From positions 1 to 60,522 of the forward strand of contig CACYPK010000019.1 in assembly GCA_902776285.1 (NCBI GenBank): a DNA stretch of 60,522 bases. The letters run 5' to 3'. This stretch comes from an uncultured Eubacteriales bacterium (lineage in GTDB: Bacteria > Bacillota > Clostridia > Peptostreptococcales > Anaerovoracaceae). Below the pieces are notes generated by a model. It did no database searches, was not told where the DNA came from, and worked only from the letters and a program-made list of their open reading frames with translations. Each line of letters starts with the position of its first letter. Positions within the stretch are counted from its first letter, which is position 1. This document shows, piece by piece, positions 26,376 through 36,146 of this stretch. The position numbers and the translations under genes were made by a program.

Positions 26376-28448
26376 TTGAGGACGATCCTGTCCATTTTTA
26401 AAAACGATATTGTATCTGTAGGCCGGCGCTTTTTCGCGCTGGCTATTATAGTGGCGATTTCCGTGCTTCCGGCGCTTTACGCGTGGGTGAACATCTATGC
26501 TAACGGCAATCCGTACGCAAACACCGGAGAGATACAGATCGCTGTCGCTTCGCGTGACCCGGGGCTCGATCTTGAAGACGGGAAGCATATCAACATGGCT
26601 GAAGAAGTCTCGGAAGATCTCAGAAAGAGCGACAAGATCGGATGGCAGTTCCCTGAGACGGCTGATGAAGCCATCGAGGGAGTCGAATCGGGCAGGTACT
26701 ACGCTGCCGTTGTATTCGAAAAGAACTTCACTTATAACATGTATCATTTCGAGCAGGCTCTGCTCGATAAGGAGGCGCCGCTCACTTATTATGAAAACCA
26801 GAAGAAGAACGCGATCGCACCGAAGATAACCGAGACTGCCGCGAAGAACCTGCAGCAGTCCATAAAGACAACATATCTTGAGACCGTGTTCGGTTTTATT
26901 TTCGATGAAACCAATGAGATCGCCGATGACCTTGAAGAGGGCGATGTCGTTGAAGAAGTTCTCGCGCGTCTGGCGGATCTAAGGGACACGCTGAGGGCAT
27001 ACGACTCCGCGATAAGCGCATTCACCGGCAGGAGCGGCAACATACATGCCGGTATAACAGACGCAAAGAAAAAGATCGAGGACGCCGGCAGATCCGCGGG
27101 CGAATCGGCATCAAACGCGGAAAGCGATCTCACGACTGCAAGGAACACTCTTACAGTCCTGCAGAAGGTCCTGGAGACCAGGGAGGCCCGCATAGAAAAA
27201 GAGCGTGCTGAGCTCGAGGAGATCATCAACAAGCTCACCCGCGGCGGGTTAAGCGACGAGGAAAAAGAAAAACTCACGCAGGAAGCCATAGAGAAGGCGA
27301 ATGATCTCAAATCCGATCTTGAAGGCTTTCTGGCGATGTTCCCTGAGACGGACGGACCTGCTCCTGTAATGGCGATCAAGGCTGTGCTGGCGGCAATGAT
27401 CAACGATATAGACACGCTGACCAAGGCAATGTCGGAGCCTGCTGCCCTGCCGGAGATCATGAAGGAACTGAAGAAGCTCAGCAAGGAATCGCTGACTGAG
27501 GCGGTGGATTCGCTCATAAGCAGCATCGACAGGACGCTTGATCTCATGACGCCGCTGATGAGCAGCATGTCGTCCATGCTGAGCAGCATATCGCCTGTGC
27601 TCGACAGCGCAGACAGCACCGTGAGCGAACTCGACAGGTCGCTGCTGCAGATGCAGGCGCTATTCAGCGCTTCGGCGGATAAGATAGACGACATCATAGA
27701 CAGAGTGGAGGCGGTCGCCGAGGGAGACAGGCTCGATCTTCTCATAGAGCTGCTTGGCGGCGATCCGGAGGCATACGCGAAATTCTTCTCGTCCCTCGTT
27801 GAGGTCGAGGTCGAAGAGGTCTATTCTGTAGCTTCATACGGAGCCGCGATGGCGCCGTTCTATTCCGTGCTTGCGATATGGGTAGGCGGGGTCATACTCG
27901 TATCCATACTGAAGACACATATAGACAGAAAGAAATTCCCGGGTGCTACCGAGACCCAGGCCTTTTTCGGACGCTTCCTGTTGTTCTTCCTTATAGGACA
28001 GCTGCAGGCGGCAGTTATAGTGGCAGGTGATATCTTCCTGCTTGACTGCCAGCCGGTGCATCCGTGGCTGATGTGGTTCTCGGCAGCTGTCACGAGCTTC
28101 GTGTTCGTGCTGCTCATATACGCGCTGACGATCTCATTCGGAGACATAGGCAAGGCCATAGTAGTCGTGGTAATGGTGCTCCAAATAGCGGGTTCGAGCG
28201 GTTCGTATCCTATAGAGATACTCCCGCCGGTATTCGCGAAGATCTATAAGTTCTTCCCGTTCCCGCACGCAATAAACGCGATGAGAGAAGCCCTCTGCGG
28301 CATGTACAGGTATGATTTCGCAAAATACCTGGCTTACCTTCTCATATTCGCGGTGGTGGGTCTTGTCATAGGGCTTCTTGTAAGAAAGCCTTTCCTTGGC
28401 ATGAACCGCTTCGTGTCTGAGAAGATCGAAGAAACGGAGGTGCTGTGA
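26376..28448 (+). CDS. YhgE/Pip-family membrane protein (first copy)
   Basis: 690 residues. There is one N-terminal membrane helix (FFALAIIVAISVLPALYAWVNIYANGN). A long extracytoplasmic region with predicted coiled coil and helical segments spans about 170-470. Five to six C-terminal membrane helices (residues about 490-680) resemble an ABC-2-type permease. The YYENQKKNAIAPKITETAAKN stretch is typical of the YhgE/Pip (phage infection protein) family, related to EsaA of type VII secretion; the molecular function is not established. The start is TTG at 26376 with GAGGT upstream. It forms an operon with the next two genes, whose last member is a paralogue. Confidence 0.88.
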   Translation: MRTILSIFKNDIVSVGRRFFALAIIVAISVLPALYAWVNIYANGNPYANTGEIQIAVASRDPGLDLEDGKHINMAEEVSEDLRKSDKIGWQFPETADEAIEGVESGRYYAAVVFEKNFTYNMYHFEQALLDKEAPLTYYENQKKNAIAPKITETAAKNLQQSIKTTYLETVFGFIFDETNEIADDLEEGDVVEEVLARLADLRDTLRAYDSAISAFTGRSGNIHAGITDAKKKIEDAGRSAGESASNAESDLTTARNTLTVLQKVLETREARIEKERAELEEIINKLTRGGLSDEEKEKLTQEAIEKANDLKSDLEGFLAMFPETDGPAPVMAIKAVLAAMINDIDTLTKAMSEPAALPEIMKELKKLSKESLTEAVDSLISSIDRTLDLMTPLMSSMSSMLSSISPVLDSADSTVSELDRSLLQMQALFSASADKIDDIIDRVEAVAEGDRLDLLIELLGGDPEAYAKFFSSLVEVEVEEVYSVASYGAAMAPFYSVLAIWVGGVILVSILKTHIDRKKFPGATETQAFFGRFLLFFLIGQLQAAVIVAGDIFLLDCQPVHPWLMWFSAAVTSFVFVLLIYALTISFGDIGKAIVVVVMVLQIAGSSGSYPIEILPPVFAKIYKFFPFPHAINAMREALCGMYRYDFAKYLAYLLIFAVVGLVIGLLVRKPFLGMNRFVSEKIEETEVL

Positions 28449-28879
28449 TGGACCGCAATAAACAGGACATCCGTTATGAAGAGCTTTACAACAGGCTGCT
28501 CGAGCGCGGCGTTGCACTGCATGAGAACAACAAGAAGAGGATAAGGGCGGGCCTTATATTCCTTGCCGTGTTTACCGTCCTCATGATACTCATCCGTTAC
28601 ATCACGGACAGCGACAGAGTCGTCTTCATGATACTCTGGGTCGTCGGCATGTTCGCCGCGTCCATATATCTTATCAGCGTGGAATACATAGACGATTCCA
28701 TACAGAAGACTCTCGAGGAAGTGAGCGAAAGGGAGGCGGACTTCGGCGAGCTTCTGCCTGATTCCTCACAGGTGCGCGAAAGGGTGCAGAGCCGCATACA
28801 GGAGAAACACGAGGAGATACAGGCGCATTACAAGGAACTCAGGCACGCGAAAACTCCGGAAAGAGAGGATGAAAAATGA
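28448..28879 (+). CDS. Two-TM protein between the YhgE/Pip genes
   Basis: 143 residues. Two membrane helices (GLIFLAVFTVLMILIRYI and VVFMILWVVGMFAASIYLISVEY) are followed by a charged helical C-terminal half (about 80-143) likely to form a coiled coil. I do not recognise the family. The ATG overlaps the upstream stop (TGATG), and its own stop overlaps the downstream start (ATGA), so the three genes are tightly coupled and the product probably works with the two YhgE/Pip proteins. Confidence 0.8.
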   Translation: MDRNKQDIRYEELYNRLLERGVALHENNKKRIRAGLIFLAVFTVLMILIRYITDSDRVVFMILWVVGMFAASIYLISVEYIDDSIQKTLEEVSEREADFGELLPDSSQVRERVQSRIQEKHEEIQAHYKELRHAKTPEREDEK

Positions 28880-31020
28880 AGAACATCCTCAACATAATCA
28901 GACACGATCTCAAAAAAATAACAGGCAGCGTAGTGGCCATCATAACCGTGATGGGGCTTTGTCTTGTTCCTTGCTGCTACGCGTGGTTCAACATTCTTTC
29001 GAACTGGGCTCCGTACGAATCTGATGCGACAGGCCGTATATCGGTAGCAGTCGCAAACATGGACAAGGGCAAGAACGCCGCGGGCATCTCGATAAATGTC
29101 GGCGATAAAATAGTAGAGGCTCTTGCGGCGAACAACGATATAGGATGGGTCTTCACTGAAGATGAAGAGGAGGCAAAGGAAGGCGTCTACACAGGCGAAT
29201 ACTATGCCGCTCTTGTCGTGCCTGAGAACTTCAGCGCTGACGTACTCAGCTTCCTTGACGGGAACCTCAGCAATCCGAAGCTGAAGTACTATGAGAACGA
29301 GAAAAAGAATGCCGTCGCGCCTAAGATAACCGGCAAGGCGAAGACTGCCGTGCAGGAGGAAGTGAATGCTGCCTTCGTTGAGACTCTCGCAGGATACGTT
29401 ACCGACGCGGCATCCGTGGCTGAGGCGAACGGCATCGATTCTCAGCAGATGCTGGCTGATCTGGCATCCAGGATAGACGACCTGGGCGATGACATAAACA
29501 ACTGCATCGCGCTGGCGGATTCTGCAGCCGGCCTTACGGGAGCTGCGGACAATCTCCTTGATGTTTCAGACAATTTCATCGGCAGCACGCATGATGTGTT
29601 TGAGGCAAACGACAAACTGCTTGAGGACGCGCAGAAGGAACTCGAAAAAATAGAGAAGGCGGATACCAAAAAGCTCGATGATGCGGTCAAGCGGCTGAAA
29701 GACAACGCGGATTCTCTTGAGACCTTCGATACCGTCATCGTTGAACTGATCAGCGCCAACAACCTGGCTTACAGGCTCTTTATCGACAGGAACAGGGACA
29801 CCTGGGTCGAGAGGTTCGATAAGATGAAGGCAGATGCCGACGAACAGGCGCGCTTCCTGAAAGAGGAAGGCTTTACCGCGCTGAGCAAGAATTTCGAAGA
29901 TCTCTCTGCTACTCTCGGAGACATTTCCTCCGGATTGCAGTCGCTTGACAGGAACATGAAATATTCCGAGCGGGAACCTATTCTGAAAAAGATCTCGGAA
30001 GACAATGACAAGGCCGCAAAACAGGTGGACAAGATCCTGAAACAGATCAGGAAAGACATAGATGAAAACATTGAGACTGCTCTGGCGAATACCAGGACAT
30101 CGCTGGCGGGCTTCCGCAGTATCATGTCGGGCACGGATCAGGACCTCTCAACGCTCAGCAGCAACCTTCGCTCATACGGAGGCGCGCTCTCGGATCTGAA
30201 GTCGAGCATAGGCAGAACGACAGCCGGTCTGGATTCGCTGCAGGACGGGGCATACTCCCTCAGCGGACTGCTCATGGATGCTTCCGGAAATGACCTCCTG
30301 ACTGAACTGAACAGGCTGATGGCAAACGATGAGACTGCTGTTGCAGAGTATCTCGCGAATCCGGTCGGAATGGACACTGAGGTCTTCTGGCCAATAGAGA
30401 ACTACGGCTCGGCCATGGCGCCGTTCTACACAGTGCTGGCCCAGTGGGTCGGAGCGCTGCTGACGGCCGTTCTCATAAAGATAAAAGTGAAGAAGAGAGA
30501 CGACCTGCAGAATCTGAAACTTCACGAATGGTATTTCGGAAGGCTCGGGCTCTACCTGCTCATTGGCATCGCGCAGGCTCTCGTAGTCTCAGCAGGCGAT
30601 CTGCTATACGTGCGCATACAGTGCCCGGCGCCTTTCAGGTTCGTGCTGCTTACCTGCATCAACGGAATAGTCTTCATGCTTATCAACTACGCTCTGGTGT
30701 TTGCGCTCGACAACATAGGCCTCGGAGCGGGAGTCATAGTGCTGGTGCTTCAGGTAGCCGGCTCGGGAGGAACATATCCGGTCGAAGTGCTTCCGGGCAT
30801 ATTCAGGACGCTTTTCCCGTTCATGCCTTTCCGCTACGCGATGGACGCTATGCGTGAGTGCATAGGCGGCATGTATGACGGCACATACTGGAGATGCATA
30901 GGAGTGCTGATGCTGTTCGCGGTGTTCTCAGTCGCGTTCGGAATGGCGCTCTACAAGCCGGCAAGGAAGCTGAACGAGATGATAGCCGCAAGCAAGGCAA
31001 AGAGTGAGATAATGCTTTAG
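28876..31020 (+). CDS. YhgE/Pip-family membrane protein (second copy)
   Basis: 714 residues with the same architecture as the protein from 26376. An N-terminal helix (VVAIITVMGLCLVPCCYAWFNI) is followed by the family motif YYENEKKNAVAPKITGKAKTA. A long soluble region is rich in Asp/Lys/Leu heptads (about 200-480), and the C-terminal part is multi-span with SVGFAL-like and LVLQVAGSGGTYPVEVLPG loops. The GS(G/S)GxYPxEILP motif is shared by both copies. Having two divergent copies in one operon suggests a heteromeric complex; that is inference. Confidence 0.88.
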   Translation: MKNILNIIRHDLKKITGSVVAIITVMGLCLVPCCYAWFNILSNWAPYESDATGRISVAVANMDKGKNAAGISINVGDKIVEALAANNDIGWVFTEDEEEAKEGVYTGEYYAALVVPENFSADVLSFLDGNLSNPKLKYYENEKKNAVAPKITGKAKTAVQEEVNAAFVETLAGYVTDAASVAEANGIDSQQMLADLASRIDDLGDDINNCIALADSAAGLTGAADNLLDVSDNFIGSTHDVFEANDKLLEDAQKELEKIEKADTKKLDDAVKRLKDNADSLETFDTVIVELISANNLAYRLFIDRNRDTWVERFDKMKADADEQARFLKEEGFTALSKNFEDLSATLGDISSGLQSLDRNMKYSEREPILKKISEDNDKAAKQVDKILKQIRKDIDENIETALANTRTSLAGFRSIMSGTDQDLSTLSSNLRSYGGALSDLKSSIGRTTAGLDSLQDGAYSLSGLLMDASGNDLLTELNRLMANDETAVAEYLANPVGMDTEVFWPIENYGSAMAPFYTVLAQWVGALLTAVLIKIKVKKRDDLQNLKLHEWYFGRLGLYLLIGIAQALVVSAGDLLYVRIQCPAPFRFVLLTCINGIVFMLINYALVFALDNIGLGAGVIVLVLQVAGSGGTYPVEVLPGIFRTLFPFMPFRYAMDAMRECIGGMYDGTYWRCIGVLMLFAVFSVAFGMALYKPARKLNEMIAASKAKSEIML

Positions 31021-31029
31021 GCTTTCCCA

Positions 31030-31058
31030 TTGTTAGAACAATACTTTTATGTTAGAAT
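31030..31058 (+). promoter_or_regulatory. Promoter of the SRP RNA gene
   Basis: TTGTTA (31030-31035), 17 bases, TAGAAT (31053-31058), placing the transcription start close to 31065, just before the SRP RNA. Confidence 0.6.
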
Positions 31059-31070
31059 GTAGAGCGAAAT

Positions 31071-31208
31071 CGGGCGGGCGGCTTGCTGTGCGCGGGGGCC
31101 CTGCGCAACGGGGCTCCGTGAACCATGTCAGGACCGAGAGGTAGCAGCATTAAGCGATCTGTCTTGTGTGCCGCAGACCAGCCTCTGCGTACTGCAAGCC
31201 GCCCGCTT
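31071..31208 (+). ncRNA. ffs: Signal recognition particle RNA, small bacterial type
   Basis: About 140 nt. The ends pair perfectly: GGGCGGCTTGC (31076-31086) with GCAAGCCGCCC (31194-31204). The apex holds the Ffh-binding domain: GTCAGGACC, a GAGA tetraloop, then GGTAGCAGC. The usual tetraloop is GGAA, so GAGA is a small variant that keeps the GNRA form. There is no Bacillus-like Alu domain. It is followed by TTCTTTTA and by dnaX, the position of this gene in many Firmicutes. Confidence 0.9.
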
Positions 31209-31229
31209 CTTTTAATAGAAAGGAACGCA

Positions 31230-32939
31230 ATGCAGCCCGCTTTATACAGAGCCGAAAGGCCGGAAGTATTTGAAGAAGTAATAGGCCAGAAGCACATCGT
31301 ACGAATCCTGCAGAATCAGATCAGGACGGGCACGGTGAGCCAGGCTTATTTATTTGCCGGAACTCACGGCACGGGCAAGACCAGTACGGCCCGCATACTC
31401 GCCAAGGCGCTCAACTGTCTTGAGGGCGAACCCGGCGATCCGGGCGTCAGCCTTCCATGCGGCAAGTGCGAGAACTGCGAAGCGATACGCGAGGGCAGGT
31501 TCGTCGATGTCATAGAACTCGACGCGGCCTCCAACAACGGCGTGGACGACCTCAGGGCCATCATAGACATGGTGCAGTATCCTCCGTCGATCGGAAAGTA
31601 CAAAGTGTACATCATAGACGAAGTGCACATGCTAAGCCAGGCGGCCGAGAACGCCTTCCTCAAGACACTGGAGGAGCCGCCGGAACACGCGATATTCATT
31701 CTCGCGACGACAGACCCTCAAAAGGTGAGAGCGACCATCAGATCGCGCTGCATGCAGCTCAACTTCAGGCGCGTCACTGAAGACGAACTGATCGAGGGCA
31801 TGAAGAGGATCTGCGACAAGCGCGGTATATCCGCGACAGGGGACGCGCTCGCGACCATAGCGTCCAGGGCCGACGGATCGGTAAGAGACGCTCTCAGCAT
31901 CCTTGAGCAGTGCGTCGCGGCCGGCGATAAAGAGCTGAACCGGGCAGCCGTGCTCGAATACACGGGAGCGGCAGGCGAAGATTTCTTTCTGGCGCTCACG
32001 GGCGCCGTCGCGGATGGCGACGCCGGCAAGGCGTTGGTGTATATAGACGAGATAATCAGGCGCGGCAAGGACGCCAGGCAGATCCTAAAGGACTGGCTCA
32101 GGCATATGCGCGACCTCATGATAGTAAAATATGTAGGCAGGGCCGAGCGCATCGTAGGGGCATCGGATGAAAACATCGCGAGGCTCAGGGCGATGGCGGA
32201 CAGGATGGACGCCGCGTCCATCGAAAGAGCGATACGTCTTATCTCCGAGTACATAAACCTCGGCAGGTATTCCGAGAGACCCCGCATACTGCTTGAGACA
32301 GCGGCGGTAAGGCTGGCCCTTCAGGACGAGATATCAGGCAGTGCCGCGGACAGACCTGCCGCGGCGCAGGCGCGGCCTCGCGAAAGCCGTCCGCAAAGGC
32401 AGACTCCGGACCGCAGGGAAAGTGCGGACACCACGCCGGCAAAGACTCCGGCTCCGGTGGCTCCGGCAGCTACAGCGCCCGCAACCACAGGCCCCGCAGC
32501 TGAGGAAAACGCCGCGGACGCGCTCGCTGAGATGATAGCAGCCGCTCCGAGAGAGCAGGCCGGCAATCCTGAGGAGATGTGGGACAGGATAGTCAGAGAG
32601 ATCTCTTCAAGAGACCGCACCTTCATGAGCCTGTTCGGGCGCAACTCGGTGGGGACCTCGTTCGAAAACGGAAAACTGCTTGTGATCATCACTCCAAACA
32701 AGCAGAGGCTCATCGAGGACAGAGCGGATGAGGTAGCCAGGACGGCAAAGAGCCTGTACGGAAGCGAAGTATACGTCGCGTTCAGGAGCGGAAAGATAAC
32801 AAAGTCACGCGCTTCGGAAGATGCGGGAGAGATGACCGAAGCCGAGGCGTCAAGGATAATAGACGAAGACATCAACACAAACGAAGTGATCGAAGACATA
32901 CAGAATCTTTTCGGTATAACTCCGGTCATCGAAGACTGA
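31230..32939 (+). CDS. dnaX: DNA polymerase III subunit gamma/tau
   Basis: 569 residues. AAA+ domain with P-loop GTHGTGKT at 44-51, zinc cysteines C63 and CGKCENC (77-83), and DEVHMLS Walker B. Domain III ends near 370, followed by a Pro/Ala/Thr-rich linker (about 375-450) and a C-terminal tau domain. It loads the sliding clamp and links polymerase to helicase. I use the ATG at 31230 after AAAGGAACGCA; the open frame from 31125 lies in the SRP RNA. Confidence 0.95.
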   Translation: MQPALYRAERPEVFEEVIGQKHIVRILQNQIRTGTVSQAYLFAGTHGTGKTSTARILAKALNCLEGEPGDPGVSLPCGKCENCEAIREGRFVDVIELDAASNNGVDDLRAIIDMVQYPPSIGKYKVYIIDEVHMLSQAAENAFLKTLEEPPEHAIFILATTDPQKVRATIRSRCMQLNFRRVTEDELIEGMKRICDKRGISATGDALATIASRADGSVRDALSILEQCVAAGDKELNRAAVLEYTGAAGEDFFLALTGAVADGDAGKALVYIDEIIRRGKDARQILKDWLRHMRDLMIVKYVGRAERIVGASDENIARLRAMADRMDAASIERAIRLISEYINLGRYSERPRILLETAAVRLALQDEISGSAADRPAAAQARPRESRPQRQTPDRRESADTTPAKTPAPVAPAATAPATTGPAAEENAADALAEMIAAAPREQAGNPEEMWDRIVREISSRDRTFMSLFGRNSVGTSFENGKLLVIITPNKQRLIEDRADEVARTAKSLYGSEVYVAFRSGKITKSRASEDAGEMTEAEASRIIDEDINTNEVIEDIQNLFGITPVIED

Positions 32940-32957
32940 CCTGAAAGGGAGGACATA

Positions 32958-33332
32958 ATGGGTAAAGGAATGAAAGCCGGCAAGAAGCCTAAAAACAGAG
33001 CGGGCGGAGCGCCGGGAAAGGACATGCAGAAGCAGCTGAAGCAGCTCCAGGCCATGCAGGCCGAGATGGAGCAGAAGCAGGCTGAGCTTGAGAACAAGGA
33101 GATCACCACGACAGCCGGCGGCGGCGCCGTAGAAGTCACGATGAGCGGCAAGAAGGAGATCACCAAGCTGGTCATCGACAAGGATGTTGTGGATCCTGAT
33201 GATGTTGAGATGCTGCAGGATCTCGTGACGGCTGCCGTCAATGAGGCTATCAGGCAGATCAGCGATCTTGAAGAGTCCGAGATGAACAGCATCACGGGCG
33301 GATTCGGCGGCATGGGAGGCTTCGGCTTCTGA
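32958..33332 (+). CDS. YbaB/EbfC-family DNA-binding protein
   Basis: 124 residues. It shows the family core [25 protein letters not shown] followed by [33 protein letters not shown]. The N-terminus has a basic Lys/Gly-rich extension and the C-terminus a Gly/Phe-rich tail ([11 protein letters not shown]). Family members bind DNA as tweezer-shaped dimers and are nucleoid associated. It lies between dnaX and recR, the conserved order, and its stop overlaps recR (TGATG). Confidence 0.95.
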   Translation: MGKGMKAGKKPKNRAGGAPGKDMQKQLKQLQAMQAEMEQKQAELENKEITTTAGGGAVEVTMSGKKEITKLVIDKDVVDPDDVEMLQDLVTAAVNEAIRQISDLEESEMNSITGGFGGMGGFGF

Positions 33333-33934
33333 TGAGGCAGTACCCTCGCTCACTCAACAAGCTGATAAACGAACTCGGCAAGCTGCCGGGCATAGGCGGC
33401 AAGACCGCTCAGAGGCTGGCGTTCCACATACTCAGCCTTACTGAACGCGAAGCTGAGGCTCTGGCGCAATCGATAGTCGAGGCCAAGAGTTCGCTCCACT
33501 ACTGCAGCGTCTGCGGCAACCTGACAGACAAGGAAGTCTGCGGGATCTGCGCTGATGACGCGAGGGACAGGAGCACGATTTGCGTGGTCGAGACTCCGCA
33601 GGACGTGATGGCGATGGAGAGGATACGCGAGTACCACGGCACATACCACGTGCTGCACGGGGCGATATCCCCGGCGGAGGGCATAGGTCCCGCCGACATC
33701 AACCTGAAGAGCCTTATAGAAAGATTGCAGAGCTCCGACGAGGTCAAGGAAGTGATCATAGCGACCAACCCGAACATCGAGGGTGAAGCGACCGCGATGT
33801 ACATCGCCAGGCTGCTGAAGCCGGCGGGCATCAAGGTCACGAGGATCGCGCACGGTATACCTGTCGGCGGCGATCTTGAATACGCCGATGAGGTAACGCT
33901 TCTGAAGGCGATAGAAGGGAGAAGAGAATTATGA
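33332..33934 (+). CDS. recR: Recombination mediator RecR
   Basis: 200 residues, full length. It has a helix-hairpin-helix with [15 protein letters not shown], a zinc finger with [16 protein letters not shown] (about 57-72), a Toprim domain ([15 protein letters not shown]) and a C-terminal Walker-like part ([26 protein letters not shown]). It loads RecA at gaps with RecO and RecF. It is coupled to ybaB in front and to brnQ behind (ATGA). Confidence 0.97.
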   Translation: MRQYPRSLNKLINELGKLPGIGGKTAQRLAFHILSLTEREAEALAQSIVEAKSSLHYCSVCGNLTDKEVCGICADDARDRSTICVVETPQDVMAMERIREYHGTYHVLHGAISPAEGIGPADINLKSLIERLQSSDEVKEVIIATNPNIEGEATAMYIARLLKPAGIKVTRIAHGIPVGGDLEYADEVTLLKAIEGRREL

Positions 33935-35295
33935 AAAGAAAACTGACGATGAAAGAGACCATCGTCGTAGCCAGCACGCTGTTCGGAATGTTCTTCGGCG
34001 CCGGCAACCTCATATTCCCGGTGCACCTGGGACAGATGGCAGGCAGCAATACCTGGCCGGCTATCATCGGATTCTGTATCACAGCGGTGACTATTCCTAT
34101 CCTTGCGGTAGCTGCCATCGGAAACACGCACAGCGACAACCTGATGCAGCTCTCGAGCAAGGTCTCGGGCTGGTACGGCAGGGTCTTCACAGCTGTGCTC
34201 TACCTTACGATAGGACCGTTCTTCGCGATCCCAAGATGCGCTTCCGTATCGTTCACGACGGGTGTGGAACCTATAGTAGGAGAGTCGCACTATAAACTCT
34301 GGCAGCTCATCTTCACATTTGTTTTCTTCGCCTTCGTCATGTATTTCTCGCTCAGACCGGGCAAGATCACGGTCTGGATCGGCAAGGTGATCAATCCGCT
34401 CTTCCTCGTTTTCCTGGGCATACTCATTGTGGTAGCCATGGTGCATCCGGGCGCAGCCATATCTGACGTGGAACCTGTAGAGGCTTATCAGAGCGGAGCG
34501 CTCTTCAACGGCTTCATCGAAGGCTACGGCACAATGGACGCCATCGCGGGACTCGCGTTCGGCATCGTCATTATTAATGTAGTCAGGGACCTCGGGATCG
34601 ACAAGGACGGCGACGTAGCGAGAGAAACACTGAAGGCCGGTATCTTCACAGGATTGCTGATGCTGGTCATCTACGCGCTCACCATCATCATGGGAGCGCA
34701 GTCAAGAGGGCTCTTCGAAGTCTCCGACAACGGCGGCATCGCGCTCACTCAGATATCGAGCCATTATCTGGGCGGTGTCGGAAGCTTCGTGCTTGCGCTG
34801 ACGATCACATTCGCCTGCCTCAAGACGGCGATCGGACTCGTCACAAGCTGCGGCGAGATGTTCGTCAAGCTCGTCCCGGGCAAGCTCAACTACAGGGGCT
34901 GGGCGATGTTCTTCACACTGTTCTCATTCATCGTTTCGAACGTAGGACTTACGGCAATCATCAATTACGCGGTTCCGGTGCTGATGCTGCTCTATCCGCT
35001 CGTAACGGTCATCATCATCATGGCGCTCACAGAGAAGCTTTTCGGCAAGAGCAAGCACGTCTACAGATGGGTGACGCTCGGAGCCTTCATCCCGGCAGTA
35101 TTCGATTTCTGCAAGACGCTGCCTGAAGGCATCCAGACAGCGCTCCACATCCCTGCGATGACAGAGCTCGGCCGCTCGATCTTCCCGCTCTTCGACCTTG
35201 GTCTCGGCTGGGTCGTTCCGGCGCTGATCGGACTGGTCATCGGCCTTGTGCTGACAGCTGTAAACCGCGGCAAGGCGAACAAGGCCGCCGCGTAG
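33931..35295 (+). CDS. brnQ: Branched-chain amino acid carrier BrnQ
   Basis: 454 residues with about twelve membrane helices. Family hallmarks are [25 protein letters not shown] near the start and [17 protein letters not shown]. It is a sodium- or proton-coupled importer of Leu, Ile and Val. The start overlaps the recR stop, so an unrelated transporter is translated off the recombination operon. A GC-rich hairpin at 35420-35441 follows. Confidence 0.95.
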   Translation: MKRKLTMKETIVVASTLFGMFFGAGNLIFPVHLGQMAGSNTWPAIIGFCITAVTIPILAVAAIGNTHSDNLMQLSSKVSGWYGRVFTAVLYLTIGPFFAIPRCASVSFTTGVEPIVGESHYKLWQLIFTFVFFAFVMYFSLRPGKITVWIGKVINPLFLVFLGILIVVAMVHPGAAISDVEPVEAYQSGALFNGFIEGYGTMDAIAGLAFGIVIINVVRDLGIDKDGDVARETLKAGIFTGLLMLVIYALTIIMGAQSRGLFEVSDNGGIALTQISSHYLGGVGSFVLALTITFACLKTAIGLVTSCGEMFVKLVPGKLNYRGWAMFFTLFSFIVSNVGLTAIINYAVPVLMLLYPLVTVIIIMALTEKLFGKSKHVYRWVTLGAFIPAVFDFCKTLPEGIQTALHIPAMTELGRSIFPLFDLGLGWVVPALIGLVIGLVLTAVNRGKANKAAA

Positions 35296-35419
35296 ACAGG
35301 GGCGCCGCATAGACAAGGCGTCGCATAAGCATGCTACAGGCGTGCGATATAGCGGTATAATCGCGCAAAATAGCGGTAAAATCGGTCAGTATATGGCCAA
35401 AATATAATATGGAAAAGAA

Positions 35420-35446
35420 CGGCGCTGCGAAGGCGGCGCCGTATTT
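35420..35446 (+). terminator. GC-rich hairpin between brnQ and the YbaK-like gene
   Basis: CGGCGC (35420-35425) pairs with GCGCCG (35436-35441), followed by a weak TATTTGT tract. It could end the brnQ transcript. Just upstream, 35350-35385 contains three AGCGGTAtAAT-like words of unknown meaning. Confidence 0.4.
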
Positions 35447-35488
35447 GTAAAAAAGGGAAAGGGTCCGCGGATCCGGATAGGAGAAACA

Positions 35489-35980
35489 ATGTCAATAGAA
35501 ATCGCGAGAGCATATCTGGAATCGCTCGGTATGGGGGATCGCATCAGCGAGTTTGAGGTTTCAAGCGCCACGGTAGAACTGGCTGCTAAGGCGGTCGGCG
35601 TCGAGCCGGCACGTATATGCAAGACTCTCAGCTTTAAGCTGAGGGATGGCACGGGCATACTGATCCAGGTCGCCGGCGACGCCAGAGTCGATAACAAGAA
35701 ATACAAGGAATGCTTTGGCGAGAAGGCAAAGATGCTCTCGCCTGAAGAGGTGCCGCTTTATACCAATCATGAGATCGGCGGCGTATGCGCCTTCGGCGTT
35801 ACCAGGGACGATGTGCGTGTATACTGCGACGAGTCGATGAAAAGATTCGACACAGTATATCCGGCATGCGGATCCTCAAACTCCTGCGCCAGATTCACGC
35901 CGGACGAACTTTTCGAAGTATCACGCTCCCTGGCCTGGATAGACATCTCCAAGCTTCCGGAAACTGAGCAGGAAGCCTAA
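35489..35980 (+). CDS. YbaK/EbsC-family aminoacyl-tRNA deacylase
   Basis: 163 residues, the size of stand-alone YbaK/ProX editing domains. Family motifs include AAKAVGVEPARICKTLSFK with the conserved Lys, then GDARVDNKKYKECFG and the EVPLYTNHEIGGVCAFGV segment with the GGxxPxG-like glycine loop written GGVCAFG. Such proteins hydrolyse mischarged tRNAs (Cys- or Ala-tRNAPro); which one is not predictable here. Preceded by ATAGGAGAAACA. Its 3' hairpin is also the first unit of a 63-bp repeat array. Confidence 0.88.
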   Translation: MSIEIARAYLESLGMGDRISEFEVSSATVELAAKAVGVEPARICKTLSFKLRDGTGILIQVAGDARVDNKKYKECFGEKAKMLSPEEVPLYTNHEIGGVCAFGVTRDDVRVYCDESMKRFDTVYPACGSSNSCARFTPDELFEVSRSLAWIDISKLPETEQEA

Positions 35981-36104
35981 TAAGGATCAGAATAGCAGAC
36001 GTAATAGGAAACAAAGTAGGGAACAGAACAGAAATCTGAAAAAGGGGAAAATGGGTCAAAAACCAGCTCCCATCAAGATGAAAATCAATATGCTAAAACG
36101 CAGT

Positions 36105-36146
36105 TGGTCCTGTTTGAAAGAAAATCTTCAAACAGGACCATTTTTA
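36105..36146 (+). terminator. Strong terminator-like hairpin, first unit of the TGGTCC array
   Basis: TGGTCCTGTTTGAA (36105-36118) and TTCAAACAGGACCA (36127-36140) form a perfect 14-bp stem followed by TTTTTATT. It would terminate the preceding gene. Confidence 0.7.
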
